From contig NC_091135.1 of NCBI RefSeq assembly GCF_041381155.1, forward strand, positions 57,425,997-57,489,996: 64,000 nt of DNA, read 5' to 3'. Position 1 is the stretch's first letter; each line of letters opens with the position of its first letter. The position numbers and the translations under genes were made by a program. The stretch comes from Argopecten irradians. Taxonomy: Eukaryota > Mollusca > Bivalvia > Pectinida > Pectinidae. The notes below the pieces were generated by a model, which was not told where the DNA came from, ran no database searches, and worked only from the letters and a program-made list of their open reading frames with translations. Of the stretch, positions 32,390 to 44,409 are shown piece after piece.

Positions 32390-34720
32390 AGTCATGAGCG
32401 ATCGAATTGTTCCCGTGTGGCCGCACGACAGTTTCCCGCCAATTTGATGGACTCGATCAGCTCACGTGCGACACTGCAAGATCTGCATCAGACATGCACA
32501 GATGTGCATCTCGGCTACGTCTCACCGACTTTCCGCCAGAAATCGGACAAGATCACGACCAGAGCATGTGTTAGGTTGGCCCGGGGCACTGGATCTCGTG
32601 CCTATCCTACTAAAATCTGTCCCCATCGGGGCTCTGATTCTCCTTCCACATGGATTTTATTGGCAGGTTATAAGATTAGACTGAATGCAACCGGAGCATG
32701 CTGGCGTGCATTTCTCTATCTGCAAATGAAATTGCATTACGCTGCTGTAGTTGAAGCATAATTAATTCTAGGAAGTATAAAAAATATAATAAAATCTGCA
32801 TCTTCTCGCGTAACGCCCAGCAGGAAGTGCGAGAGGTCCGAACAATTCGTCAAGCCAATAACTCGACAAAGGGCGGTAACAATGAAAAATCTGTCTGAAC
32901 CCATTTCATCACCGGCGCCATATTTTTCATTTAATTACTAACTTTCTTTATTTTTTATATTTCAATTTGTCATTCTATTGTTGAAAAGCGTCATTAAAAA
33001 ACGAATTTAGTCTAAAAGGCTGATTCTTTAACATGGCTCTCAGCACATCGATCTATATATAGCTGATTGTACAATCATATGTGACAAACATATTTTGATT
33101 GATAAGAACTGTTTGTATATATGCGGATTTCATAATGATATTCGAACGCAAAAATGGTAAAACTGATGTCTTACTCTTCAAATGCTGTCAATAAAATTGT
33201 TTGAAACTGGAGACGAAAAGCAATAAAAGTGTCAGATTTACTGCATGAAATGCAAGCACGCGCGATATTAATATGCATATTAATACGTTCTACGAATATT
33301 GTCAACATTCTCCATTTCTTTCACGCGCTGAACCAATCAACACTTCTGCGAGACCAAATACAAGTGTCCAGTCGCCGCAGCCTCGGGGTCGGAGAACGGT
33401 CAAAGCGTCCAAGACTAGAATCTGTTCTGTTGAACTTGACCATTACATTTAATTGCTATATCTGATCTCCTCGGGTCGCTTGCGTCGTACCAAAAACACT
33501 TTGGAACCCTTCCTTCCGGTCGAGCACTTGATTAAACGCCATGATTGGAAAGGCAAACTTGTGGTGCTCTCAGACAACACGTCAATTATTAGATGTAGGG
33601 CATTGTTGTTCATTGTAATCGTAAATGAAATGGACATGTGTAAATATACTTGTAATCACCACACAATGAAAATGAAAGACTGGCATTTGTGTAAATGATA
33701 CTAATTTGCCAACCGGTTTAATCACATATGTACAAAAAGCATCTTCGCCAAATCATAAATTTAACTGCAAAAATTATGTCGAAAAAGTTACCGCTATTAT
33801 GGACACGCAAATCCAATGTGGGGCATTTACCAGAAACTAACCACAGACCGGCTATCTATCACCAGGTACTCTGACTTTCCTCCGCCAACTTATACTCCAC
33901 ATTTTAGATCAAACATGTCAAGCCAAACCCAGATGACATTTATATAAATATATTATAGCGTGGTTTAAATCATTCTAAGGGACAATTACTTCGATTTATC
34001 TCCCTGTCTCTGTGAAAACCCTCGTCAGAATTCTTCAAAATATAACGTTTCCATGTTCACAATTTGACATTTCACAACACGATAGCAGGAGTTTGTCTAT
34101 CCAATGGTACTCTCGTTGACATTAGACGCTGGGAAGACAAATCCCTCCAAAGAGGAGCATGATTGATATTAGGTGTTCACATACGGGCAATCTATATTAA
34201 CAAATAGGAAAGCTAAATGTCAAATAAGATTTCCCTAATGTCCTGGCACTTGTGATAGTCATGAAAGATGCTCATTTTGCAAAAAACTATACGAAAACTA
34301 AGAAGAAATGTAAATGCTCTTTTATTTTTTTTTGATGCAACATCAGTATAATGTTGAAATGTCATTGAATTCCTGGAAGTTAAGCTTCTTCTCAACTATA
34401 CTTCTGGGAACTTCGACAGAAACTTCGACTATCTGGACCCAAATCAGAGACATCTTAGACCACATAATCATGATGATATTATATCCAATATGCCATTGGT
34501 ATGCTCTTTTCGAAAAGTTTGACTTTTTGTGTGGGCTGAATTACCTGCCTTAGTATCAATTGTCTCCGCTAGACGGCATTTATTATAATACTGTATTATG
34601 TGTTTTCAAAGTGAAGTCCAACGGAGAGTGAAAAAAAAGCAAATCTACTAAACGCGGCATTCTGTCCATCGAAAAACCTCGTCCAATTCTAAACTTTCCA
34701 ACTCATAGGTTATGTGAATA
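32390..34720. other. Intergenic region with a decayed SINE fragment
   Basis: Overlapping plus frames at 32417-32761 have higher GC than their surroundings but no family match. At about 33820-33905 (TACCAGAAACTAACC, AGGTACTCTGACTTTCCTCC) is a decayed fragment of the SINE body seen at 41.3 kb. Otherwise nothing supported. Confidence 0.35.
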
Positions 34721-35970
34721 ACAAGAGGCCCATGGGCCTTAACGGTCATCTGACTCATTGCACAAAACAACAAAGTCACAGTATAAAGTATTGGTTAACG
34801 ATTAATATAAACAATACAAGGAAATCCTTAGTTGAATATGTAAATTTCTGAAATATGTAAATGTCATTTGTTGAACAAACTTGGTAGCCCTTCATCCATG
34901 GATTGATATAAGGAGGAGTCAGATTTTAAAGCCAAATTTCAGCAAAGCTTCAATTTTGGATATCCGCCGTACTATCCCCATGGGTCTTAGCTCGGTCCTT
35001 TATAAAATATGATTGTCCTCACCTAAAGTTCCCCCTTCTGAATCAATTAAAACCCCTATAGACCAATTTTCCTTGAGATCGGAGACTGAAACCTGAAAAC
35101 AGGAAGTGGGCCAGCGGCCATCTTGGAATACCAAAATCTTAACGAAAATGTTTGCATGTTGTTTGGCATCAATTTAAACCCCTATAGACCAATTTTCATT
35201 GAGATCAGAGACCGAAACCTGAAGTGGGCCAGCTAAAATTAAGAAAATTTGCCCTTTTGGGGCCCCACCCCTCAGCCCCTAGGTGTCGGACCAGGCTCAT
35301 TTATATAAAATATGATTTTCCATCCCCAATGATGTTTCACACCAAATATGGACGAAATCCATCGAAGGATGAAGGAGGAGTAGGATTTTAAAGCTAAAAT
35401 TAGGAAAATTTGGGGCCCCACCCCTCAGCCTCTAGGGGTCGGACCAGGCTCATTTATATAAAATATGATTGTCCTTCCCCAATGATATTTTACACCAAAT
35501 ATAGATGAAATCCATCCAAGGATGAAAGAGGAGTAGGATTTTAAAGCTAAAATTAAGAAAATTTGCCCTTCTTTGGGCCCCATCCCTCAGCCCCTAGGAG
35601 TCGGACCAGGCTCATTTATATAAAATATGATTGTCCTTCCCCAATGATGTTTCACACTAAATATGGATGAAATCCATCCAAGGATGAAAGAGGAGTAGGA
35701 TTTTAAAGCTAAAATTAAGAAAATTTGCCCTTTTGGGGCCCCACACCTCAGCCCCTAGGGGTCGAACCAGGCTCATTTATAAAAAATATGATTTTCCTTC
35801 CCCAATGATGTTTCACACCAAATATGGATGTAATTCGCTCAAGGGTTAAGGAGGAGTAGGCTTTTGTATAAATAGTCTTACGCACGACGCACGGCGGACG
35901 GCGCACGGCGCACGACGACGGACGAAACACGATGACAATAGGTCATCCTGACCTTCGGTCAGATGACCTA
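34721..35970 (+). mobile_element. Interspersed repeat family R, copy 1
   Basis: Begins ACAAGAGGCCCATGGGCCTT and ends with GATGACAATAGGTCATCCTG ... GGTCAGATGACCT, preceded by a run of ACGCACGGCGGACGGCGC. The same two ends bound copies at 59566-61235 and 61251-62259. The inside has about four 165-bp direct repeats (35230-35850) with CAGCCCCTAGGGGTCGGACC and AAATATGGATGAAATCCATC. No protein-coding frame. The class is unknown: no clear terminal inverted repeats or target duplication was found. Confidence 0.8.
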
Positions 35971-36158
35971 AAAATGTGACATCGTATCCCCGATTAGAAA
36001 CGGAATTGACATTAAAGTTTTCCCTTCACAGACCAGATATGTGATTTTCAACAAACGATATTTTTAATCACAATGAACTTTTTTCAGATTATATATATCA
36101 TTTCTTTTGCATGTTATGCCAGAAGTGGGTTCTGATATACAACGGATGTTACGACTAT

Positions 36159-36352
36159 CGCGGAGCCACGGTGACCGAGTGGTTTAGATATATCGACATA
36201 TAACCACAAGCCCTCCACCTCTGGATCGCGAGTTCGAATCCCATGTGAGACAATTGCCAGGTACTGACTGCTGGCTCGTGGTTTTTTCTGGGTACTCCGA
36301 CTTTCCCTCACCCACAAACCTGGCATGTCCTTAAATTACACTGACTAATAAA
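36159..36352 (+). mobile_element. tRNA-derived SINE, copy 1
   Basis: Head has an A-box TGACCGAGTGG (36172-36182) and B-box GAGTTCGAATCCC (36230-36242), as in tRNA-Leu/Ser. The body has TGCCAGGTACTGACTG and GGGTACTCCGACTTTCCCTC, shared with the copy at 41.2 kb. The tRNA part cannot form a full cloverleaf, so it is not a tRNA gene. Confidence 0.85.
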
Positions 36353-38242
36353 AACGACCATTGGACGAGCACATCAACAGGCTTTTGGCTCAATATAGAG
36401 GTGTCCGTATAGTACTCATAGAGACAAATGCCTGTGGTGTCTATTCTTTCAATCCCAAATCCATACCAAATACAATCAATATCAATTCCAGAGCTCGCCA
36501 AAAATGTTTCTCCAACGTCTCTAAAATAATACTCCACGAATAAGAGCAAATGTACAGAAATTATCAATAGTTGCGTCTTGTCAAAAGGTTAGCTTGATTG
36601 TATGTTTGGCTTTATATTAAATGGTGACTTTCAAAATGATTTGAGTAAATTCAGTAATTCCAATCAAAGGAGTAATGAAAATAGGAAAGTGTTCTATACG
36701 GGTTTATTCCCTATAGACGGTTTAATAATTACTTCCAACCTGTGATTCGTATACTTATCTTGAATTAAATTGAGGAGTCTGGGTGACTTTATTTATTTGG
36801 CATAAGTCTAAACAAAAATCGAGAAATACAAACGTCTTAGGAAAATTAGATTTTTAAAAAAATCACTGAAGAATATGTATACCTAACGAGATTGCATGGA
36901 AGCGAAAGTGGCAAATGCTTAAAACAAATTTGGTGGTGTTATTCAGCAGTACTACACTGTGTACATCTGTACGGACGGTATCGTTCCTCTAAAGGTTACG
37001 AAATCAATAGTGATAATAAAACAGGAAAGCATTAGTACAATACTGGCTTCCATTCTTTTTTGACATTTGTTATACATGGATAGATGTTGGTTTTATTGAA
37101 CCCCTCTGACATACAGCAGGAATGTACTTAAGCGCCGTGCAACCCTACATCAGCAAAATTCAGTAAGTGGTTGCCCTTTCCGGAACTCTCCGGGAGATGA
37201 ATCCGAGAAAGTTCAACATGACAATGGAACGTTGTCCGTATCCTAAAATTACGCATTGATTCCATTATTTGTGAAAACCAAGAAGACGTCCATTTCGAAA
37301 GAATCGACAGTTAAGAATATATAGTTGCCGCAAAGTTTCGATCGGACATTGTCAGTCTGAATCACAGTTGGGTGGTTGGAGTGTGGCATATCTGACATCG
37401 ATAGCGCCCGATAGTCGCTCAGACATAAAAACGAGGCTCATCTTACCACTGTGACGTCATATAATGGCGACGTTAGAATCCCACAGTATATATCGCTACG
37501 GTCATTAGGCCCTATACATGTTCTGCATAATTCGATAAGGTCAGAATTGATATACATTAGGGTTGGAGAAACCTATGATATCAATTGCATTAAGATTAAT
37601 ATGGCGAACAAACAGCCAAGAGCACTGGTGAACTAGTGTTAGTTACTATCGTTAGGTGTAAGAGGGTCGATACACAACAAGGTTGGAAATTATTCCTCAG
37701 AAAGCACTGTTTGCTTGCCTCGCGTAACCGAACAAAACAAAGTTAACCATATATTGTATACTAAGAATTGTCGTCAATGATTTTCATACTGTTTAACCTG
37801 AAATATTCGTGGGCACTTTCTCTCGTGGTTTGAAGCTTCCTAATTATTTCGATCCCTAATAACGTATTCGTGGATGAGCAGTATCCACAAAAACAAAGAA
37901 AATTTCTACTAACAAAATTTTCATGTTAAGCAATATTCAGAGAAACTTGATACATGAACGATTGAACCCCTTTCCATTTCGTTCAAAGAAATCATATGTC
38001 AATATATCATGAAAATTAGATGATTGGGAATTCTTTCTAACATTTAGTGTCCATACTGGTGCAATTATCATTGTGGTCAAAACAAAATTAAAAAGGAAAA
38101 AAAGCTAATCAAAACATCATGCATAGCAATTACGTCTTAGCCATATAGTTTGGCGGATGCAGTTGCGCAATTGGATCGATATTTTAGTCAATTGCTACCT
38201 TGAGTACAAACGCTAAATCTCGCGGAACATGAGTCACTATAT
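36353..38242. other. Intergenic region with a weak minus-strand exon candidate
   Basis: On the minus strand, after TATTATTTTAG (about 36525), an open stretch reads RDVGETFLASSGIDIDCIW then YGFGIERIDTTGICLYEYY to about 36360, directly next to the SINE. It looks less random than its surroundings but has no partner exon. The rest of this stretch holds nothing supported. Confidence 0.25.
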
Positions 38243-38500
38243 TTATATGAGAGAGGATATATAAAGAAGACAAGCAATAGCAGTGGAGATACAGTAAGGT
38301 ATTCCAACTCGCCTGGGGGATCTCATCACCATCACATAGAATGGGTATAATGAGCGTTCTCGGAGACGATGAGTGTCAAGGTCTCCATAAACTGACGCCG
38401 TTCCAGCCGCGGGCTTTCCAAGGATATTCCCGGATTTCCATAGAGGCAATCTGTACTTATCCGGGAAAGTCGTCCACGCCCTGTCTCGTTCTAATGACAT
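38243..38500 (-). CDS. Small open reading frame, unrecognised protein or first exon
   Basis: ATG at 38500 in a good context (AAGGCCATGT) opens 85 codons. The first two thirds read like protein: MSLERDRAWTTFPDKYRL, KSGNILGKPAAGTASVYGD, LDTHRLRERSLYPFYVMV. The GC content is locally higher than in the flanks. The hydrophobic last residues (CISTAIACLLYISSLI) look like read-through into an intron; a donor could lie near SPRRVG. The family is not recognised. Confidence 0.4.
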   Translation of the reverse strand: MSLERDRAWTTFPDKYRLPLWKSGNILGKPAAGTASVYGDLDTHRLRERSLYPFYVMVMRSPRRVGIPYCISTAIACLLYISSLI

Positions 38501-40953
38501 GGCCTTCGTCTTGATGTAAACATGTTTGTTTTCTTCGTAATTATCTAAAATCCTTTACATTTAAATCTCGTTAACTCGATCTCGTTTAAATCGAAGATAT
38601 TCTTTAATCAGAAGTACTTCGTCGTCCTCGAATGAAAACACTACACATGCATATTCACGTACACTCAATTGAATGCTCGGATAAGTCGAAACCACATGTC
38701 TGCGGACTTTGAGTTAACGATATCTGGCTGTATTTTTGCTGGTTATGTAGAAATAATTTTGAGACAAAATTTTGCTACTAAATCAACTAAAAGTGTGTTA
38801 TTCCCTGGTATTATTCGAGGATTGAAAGGATATTCGACGAATTGGTGTTGGAGCTTGATTATGTAGTAAAGTGTGATATATAAGGGTGTTGTCGGGATGG
38901 TGCAACCAGTTCGACGAATGAGAGGTATTCGAGGAATACGAATTCGAGTGAGAGGGGTTTAATATAAAGCAATATTGTTTGATTACTCTTCTTGAATGAA
39001 CTATTCGTAAAAAGTAATGCTCTTCCATCGCTTTTATTAATTTCCAGTCGTTTTCTCAGGCAATCGATGCATATAAAATTTGTGACAAATTCTGCTGTCT
39101 TGGTTCATTGTCTTTGGGAAACTGTCAAGTACATATATGGGCTTTTTGGAGCAGCGGCATCGGAACCAACATGGCTTATCAACATAAACGACTTGAAATT
39201 GGATTCAGTATTGGTACATGTATAAAACTTTAATGTCCTTTCTTGAAATAAGCATTTTGATAGATAAGTTAAATCAAGTTTACATCCTAAAGTGTTTCCT
39301 TGTCATTTTACCATGAATAGCAAGTTAGAATCCAATTTAAATTGAAATTGCTTCTAAATGAAATGAAAATACTGGTATAAGACAAATTAGAATAGTTTAC
39401 ATTTAACCATTTTGCTTACTTAGGATAGGCAATTATGTTGAAACAAGATAACGTATAAGGCTCTGGTGTGGTGGTTCAGACTATTGGGAATTAATATTAA
39501 TTTTCATTTTGATGCTTACAACAATATTGCCAAGAAAACATATTCTAGGAAATTAACCATTTCACAAGAATGAGATAGGAGTGAAAAGTGTTCATATCAA
39601 GAGGCAAATAAAACGCCATATTTATGGGGAAATATTTTTTTTTAAATGTTCGGTTATTGCTGTAGTGCTACATTGTATTTCAGCGTGATTGCTATCTAGG
39701 GGTGTACGAAAATGACAGAAGTGAGATGTGCTTAATAGTTCTCAATAAATCTTGAAAACGAATTACTGTTTCGTGATAAGATTCAAAGCAAGCTTCGCTG
39801 TAGCACATTCATTTAATAGGAGAGTCAAAGTATTTTTATATTCTGCAAAATGGTGTTTTACGTGGAAATAAAAAACCGAGAAACACAGGTTATTATCTTG
39901 TTTGGAGAGAGAATTCTTCAAAATTTATTGATTGATAGAAATTATGTCTGGTTTTGAAGAGAACAAATACTGCGAGATGTTTTTTGGCGGTGCTACTTAT
40001 GTGATGTTCGCACGAAAGATAAGTTCGTCTTGGTGGTAATTTACGATACACGATAAAGTCTTGGAGAGAATCGCTTAAATATTTATAGCCGCACGCGAAG
40101 AAAATCCAGCGACTTTCTGTAATGTGTTCTAGTGTGAACGTTCAACAGTTTTACCCTTACAAACTTCATCGATCGTAGGGAGAGCTCGATTTATCAAGGG
40201 AAAGCCAGCTTTTATGAATAGTTATTAAGTAGGGAGGGGGGATAAAACAAAACAAATATTCAAAATAAAATAATAGGTTTGGCTATGAGTCAGCACCACA
40301 TTATTTTTAGGGCAATATATTCTAATTAAATTGTCCCAACGAGGATTAGATTTTTTATTGTGCTCGCCACTTAAAATTTTAAATTGTCTATTGTAGGAGA
40401 TTTAGATTCTTAGTTCCTGTCAATTTAGTAAAATCTAAATCAATTTTAAGAATAAGGGTTGCTTCCGGATTCTATGGTCCATGACGGGTTCTTACAATTA
40501 TAAATGCCCCAACCAAAGTTTCATTGCAATATATCTTGATGTTCATTTCCGGAAACTAACGCGACAATCGCATGATGTATACTCGTTCTGTCATCAGAAC
40601 GAGGCTCAAATGTAACATCGGACGCACATGTTTCTTGTTAAATATTCAAATCGGACTCAATAAATTCCAAACAATTTTGAAAATAATTTGAGACTTTTAC
40701 AGTTGCCATAACATCATAAACTAAAAAGAATGACTGAAATCACCTAATTCTTTGAAGTTCTGCAGTAAGATATTGATGTAATATTTAGATGGGTTGTCTT
40801 AAGAACAAACTTCATGGTTAGTTTTTGAGAAGTAAAGATTATTCTGATTTAGTAAAACATATGAAATTTGAATTAAGGATGAATCGAAGTCTAATCTCTT
40901 TATTGTTCAATGCGAGTTCAATTGTGCTTATCTCTGCTTCAACAATAAATTAC
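38501..40953. other. AT-rich intergenic sequence
   Basis: No exon, tandem repeat or RNA gene supported. Confidence 0.4.
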
Positions 40954-41070
40954 TCACAGGGACCTGGCACGATTTTTTTAAACTAACAGTATACATATGT
41001 ATATATTATAGTATCCTATGATATATATATGTACACTATTGGTTAAAAATTTTCGTGTCATGTCCCTGTG
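40954..41070. mobile_element. 117-bp foldback MITE
   Basis: CACAGGGACCTGGCACGATT at the left is mirrored by CGTGTCATGTCCCTGTG at the right end (41070), followed inward by complementary T/A-rich arms and a TATACATATGTATATA centre. Confidence 0.8.
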
Positions 41071-41220
41071 AAATTACTACTTGGGCCGGGAATAACATCT
41101 GACACCAACAAGACTACAAATATGTTGCTATAAGCTAGATGCATTGGGTATTCGTTGTTGCTCCTTCTAAAAAAACTTAGTAAGAAATATTCTATCATAG
41201 GGTTCGTTCTGCGGATCATG

Positions 41221-41475
41221 GGCCGCGGTGGCCGAGTGGTTAAGATATCCCGACATATTACCACAAGCCCTCCACCTCTGGGAAGCGGGTTCGAATCCCA
41301 TGTGGGGCAGTTGCCAGGTACTGACCGTTGGCCGGTGGTTTTTTCTCCGGGTACTCCGGCTTTCCTCCACCAACAAACCTGGCACGTCCTTACATGACCC
41401 TGGCTGTTAATAGGACGTAAAAAATAAACAAACCAAACCAAACCACAAGACCTCCACCTCTGGGATGCGGATCAT
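41221..41475 (+). mobile_element. tRNA-derived SINE, copy 2, with a partial second unit
   Basis: The best preserved copy. GGCCGCGGTGGCCGAGTGGTT begins the tRNA head, with the A-box at 41229-41239 and B-box GGGTTCGAATCCC at 41287-41299. The body has GTTGCCAGGTACTGACCGTT and GGCACGTCCTTACATGACCC and ends with ATAGGACGTAAAAAATAAAC and (AAACC)n. A further fragment of the head (CACAAGACCTCCACCTCTGG) follows at 41443-41475. Frames through it are shadows. Confidence 0.9.
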
Positions 41476-42496
41476 TCCAGGAAGGTTACTTGCCCCCGAA
41501 CCTATCCACGTGGATACAACATGGATTGCATCAATGTTTAATTTCAAACTTGTCAAGAAGAAAATGGCGTTCAGATAATATCGCCTACGTTGTAGAAACA
41601 ATCAAAATACATGTATCTACATGTATATCGCTATTACTGAACATCTGTATGACATTCTCGTTGGATAAAAATAACAAAATTGCAATTTCATAAATTTTAA
41701 TTGAAAACCTAATAAAATTTTAGAAAAATGTGAAACATATTAATCATCGAAGGTTTGTATGAACTTTACAGTGTGTCAAGTTATTAATAATATTGCCAAT
41801 GAAAGTATGTATTTCATTACACGATGAACTCAATATGACAAGTTCGGGTGTTCTGTTGAATGTAACTGTCCGAATGCCCTATCATTACAAATGGACATTG
41901 ATGTATGGTGTATCATGTTAAATTCTCAATTGGCGTTAAAGAGTGTACTTAGGTAATTAGCATGCGCACAGGTGCTTGTGGAATAAGTTGGGGTTGCCAA
42001 CCTTTAGAAATGTGAAAGAGGAGGGATATTCCAAGGAATTTGTTCGAAGGTTGGGAATTTTCGCGACACCATTTTCACGATGTAAAACTATATTATTGTA
42101 TACAGTACTTCCATCATCATTACAGTTCTTCCTTCAAAATGCTTGAAAGTGCAACAGAACAGAAACGATTTCTTTTTCCTTCTCTAGTATAGTACAACGT
42201 TTGTGATGTTCAAATATTTTAATGTCGCATTTTCTAACTTTATTTGACTGGTGACTTTACAGCCAGAAAAAAAGCGCCAGTGCTTTTTTTAGGAATTTGC
42301 ATAAAACTGGGTGAGAAATCGTGACCTTTTGTCCCATGTTGCGTGAGACACGCTTTCGTCGGGAATGGCACTGAAAATCGTGAGTCTCCCACTAAATGTA
42401 TCGGAGAGTATAGGCAACTCTAAATTAGGATGTCTATGGTGTCTACAAGGTTAGCACTGTATCAACGTCCTTCTGATTTGTCGCTGTTGTTTTGTC
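41476..42496. other. Intergenic sequence
   Basis: Nothing supported. Confidence 0.4.
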
Positions 42497-42910
42497 TTAT
42501 GGTTTACTGCAGTGAGCGCCGCCTAGCGGAAACAAATTGTAGTGAGGCAAGTAAACCAGACGTATAAAAGTCACATATCCGTAAGACCAAGACAGTTGCA
42601 AAACCATTTCTCTTGCCGCATGAATCCATTTTTCAAATGCCAAACGGTACTTGAATTTCATTTCCGTCTCTATGCGACCATGAAAGGAGTTAACGATACC
42701 CTCATATCTTCGTGCCCCTGTGATAAAGACCGTGCCCCTGTGATCATGCGTGGTTTTTTTAATCATCGGGGAATATGATTGGAGCTCAATTTTGTTTGGA
42801 GATGATGCTTCCGCTCCATCATATATTCTATAAGATGTATACATAATGGTGGACATTAATAACGAACCAATATAGCCGTTTGATGGACGTCCCCCGGGAG
42901 ACTTATACAT
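42497..42910 (-). CDS. 137-codon open frame, unrecognised
   Basis: ATG at 42910, stop at 42497-42499. The reading begins MYKSPGGRPSNGYIGSLLM and includes KFKYRLAFEKWIHAAREMV, a possible helix. It is long for sequence this AT-rich, but contains a short direct repeat (CGTGCCCCTGTGAT, twice near 42712-42745) and no known motif or flanking exon. It may be a chance frame or a lineage-specific gene. Confidence 0.3.
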   Translation of the reverse strand: MYKSPGGRPSNGYIGSLLMSTIMYTSYRIYDGAEASSPNKIELQSYSPMIKKTTHDHRGTVFITGARRYEGIVNSFHGRIETEMKFKYRLAFEKWIHAAREMVLQLSWSYGYVTFIRLVYLPHYNLFPLGGAHCSKP

Positions 42911-43536
42911 GGTTAACCAATTTTAAAGGTACTCGTGGATGGTTGTAACCCGTGTATACATCCCAGACAGGATAATAAAACCCTATATTAACCATACATG
43001 TAGATAACTGTGCTTAATATATATTTATATCTATCATTTTTTCGTGGAATGTGTATTTGTCTGTGTTGGAAGAGTTAATTTATGACGATTCTTTACGACT
43101 ATCGGGACATTCTCCGGCCGATATCTAATCCGATATTCTTAAACATTATACTTCGTAATGGGATATATTTGCTTATTCAGCAAATTTGATCGATTTGATT
43201 TTCTACGTGTGGGCATGTAAGTTTTGTGCAGTCGAAATAAGCCAGAGGACTACTAGCAAATCCGCAGATTTCTGTGCTTTTCTGAACGGGTCTTGTCACG
43301 TCACAGTTGACTACATACAACATGTAGGATACTTGTAAAACGAATGGTCTTATTTAGCATGAGAATAAAAGGGAACTGTAGGTTTTATTGTATTTCTCTA
43401 CGTTATTAAACCATAAATTTGCAAAGTAATTACAAAACGGTTTAGCGCGTTTCCTTTCCATTTTGACAGAATAAGGCTTACCAGTTTCGTTTAGATTTTA
43501 AATTTGAATTACCTCGATTGTGGTGTGTATTTGTCA
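42911..43536. other. Intergenic sequence
   Basis: Nothing supported. Confidence 0.4.
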
Positions 43537-43940
43537 TGGTATTCTCCCCCTATAAAGCATTTTTATCACAAGGAATTGTGTGATGTTTTTCTCCTACAAC
43601 TGAGATTTGCTTTCACTACTATTATAAAAAAGACCATCACAGGGGACTGTATCATGTTTTTTCTCCACAACTAATGCACTGAGAAATCACTTAGATCTGT
43701 AATAAGTGTTTGTCGAACTACTATTATAAAACATACCTACCACAGGGGACTGTATCATGTTTTTTTTTCTCTTTCACTACAAGTATAAACACATCCCCAT
43801 CACAAGGGACTGTATCATGTTTTTTCTCCACAACTAATGCACTGAGAAATCACTGAGATCTGTCATGTGCGTTTGCCTTCACCACAAGTATAAACACATC
43901 CCATCACAGGGGACTGTAGCATGGTTTTTTTTCTTTACAA
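43537..43940. repeat. Degenerate tandem repeat with CACAGGGGACTGTATCATG core
   Basis: The core CACA(A/G)GGGACTGTATCATG plus a T-run occurs four to five times. The spacing alternates between short and long units because some copies carry CCACAACTAATGCACTGAG and AAATCACT(T/G)AGATCTGT inserts. Non-coding. Confidence 0.75.
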
Positions 43941-44409
43941 GAAATATCAGGGAAATGCATTTGCGATTCATGATAGAAATGATTTTGATTTTACTTTGAA
44001 TTTATTATGGCCTTTTATTTCGGATTATTAATATACTAGCTTTATACCGTTTTTGCCTCATTACGATTCATGACTGTTTAAACTATAACGCATACATAGC
44101 AAACACAAGGATAGTGGCAATTCTAATGTGGGAATAATTGAATTCGTCACAATCAAAGTGAAAATCTAGGGAATCGGGGATCAGGCGACTTATTTTGAAT
44201 AGTTTTCAAAATATTATATATTATATGCAAACTTTTTCGTTGAATAATTGTATATGTATAACTAAAACGGAATGACAAGGGAATGTAACGTAAAAAACGA
44301 AATATCGGGTTGCAAGAAAAGGTGGAGGGTAGGGGTAGAGGATAGAGAATGTGGGTACAGGGTAGGGGTATAATGGTAAGGAGTAGGGTATATGATAGGG
44401 GTAGAGGTT
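43941..44409. other. Intergenic flank of the large minisatellite
   Basis: AT-rich, shading from 44310 into degenerate AGGGTAGGGGTA units. Confidence 0.5.

Noticed and set aside
32417..32761. Two overlapping plus frames in a GC-richer patch, one with a hydrophobic stretch VPILLKSVPIGALILLP
   Set aside because: The hydrophobic stretch vaguely recalls LETM-type membrane segments, but there is no supporting upstream or downstream exon and the competing frame is longer.
41221..41300. tRNA gene with good A and B boxes
   Set aside because: The tRNA-like part lacks a foldable acceptor and anticodon arm and is followed by a SINE body shared with two other loci.
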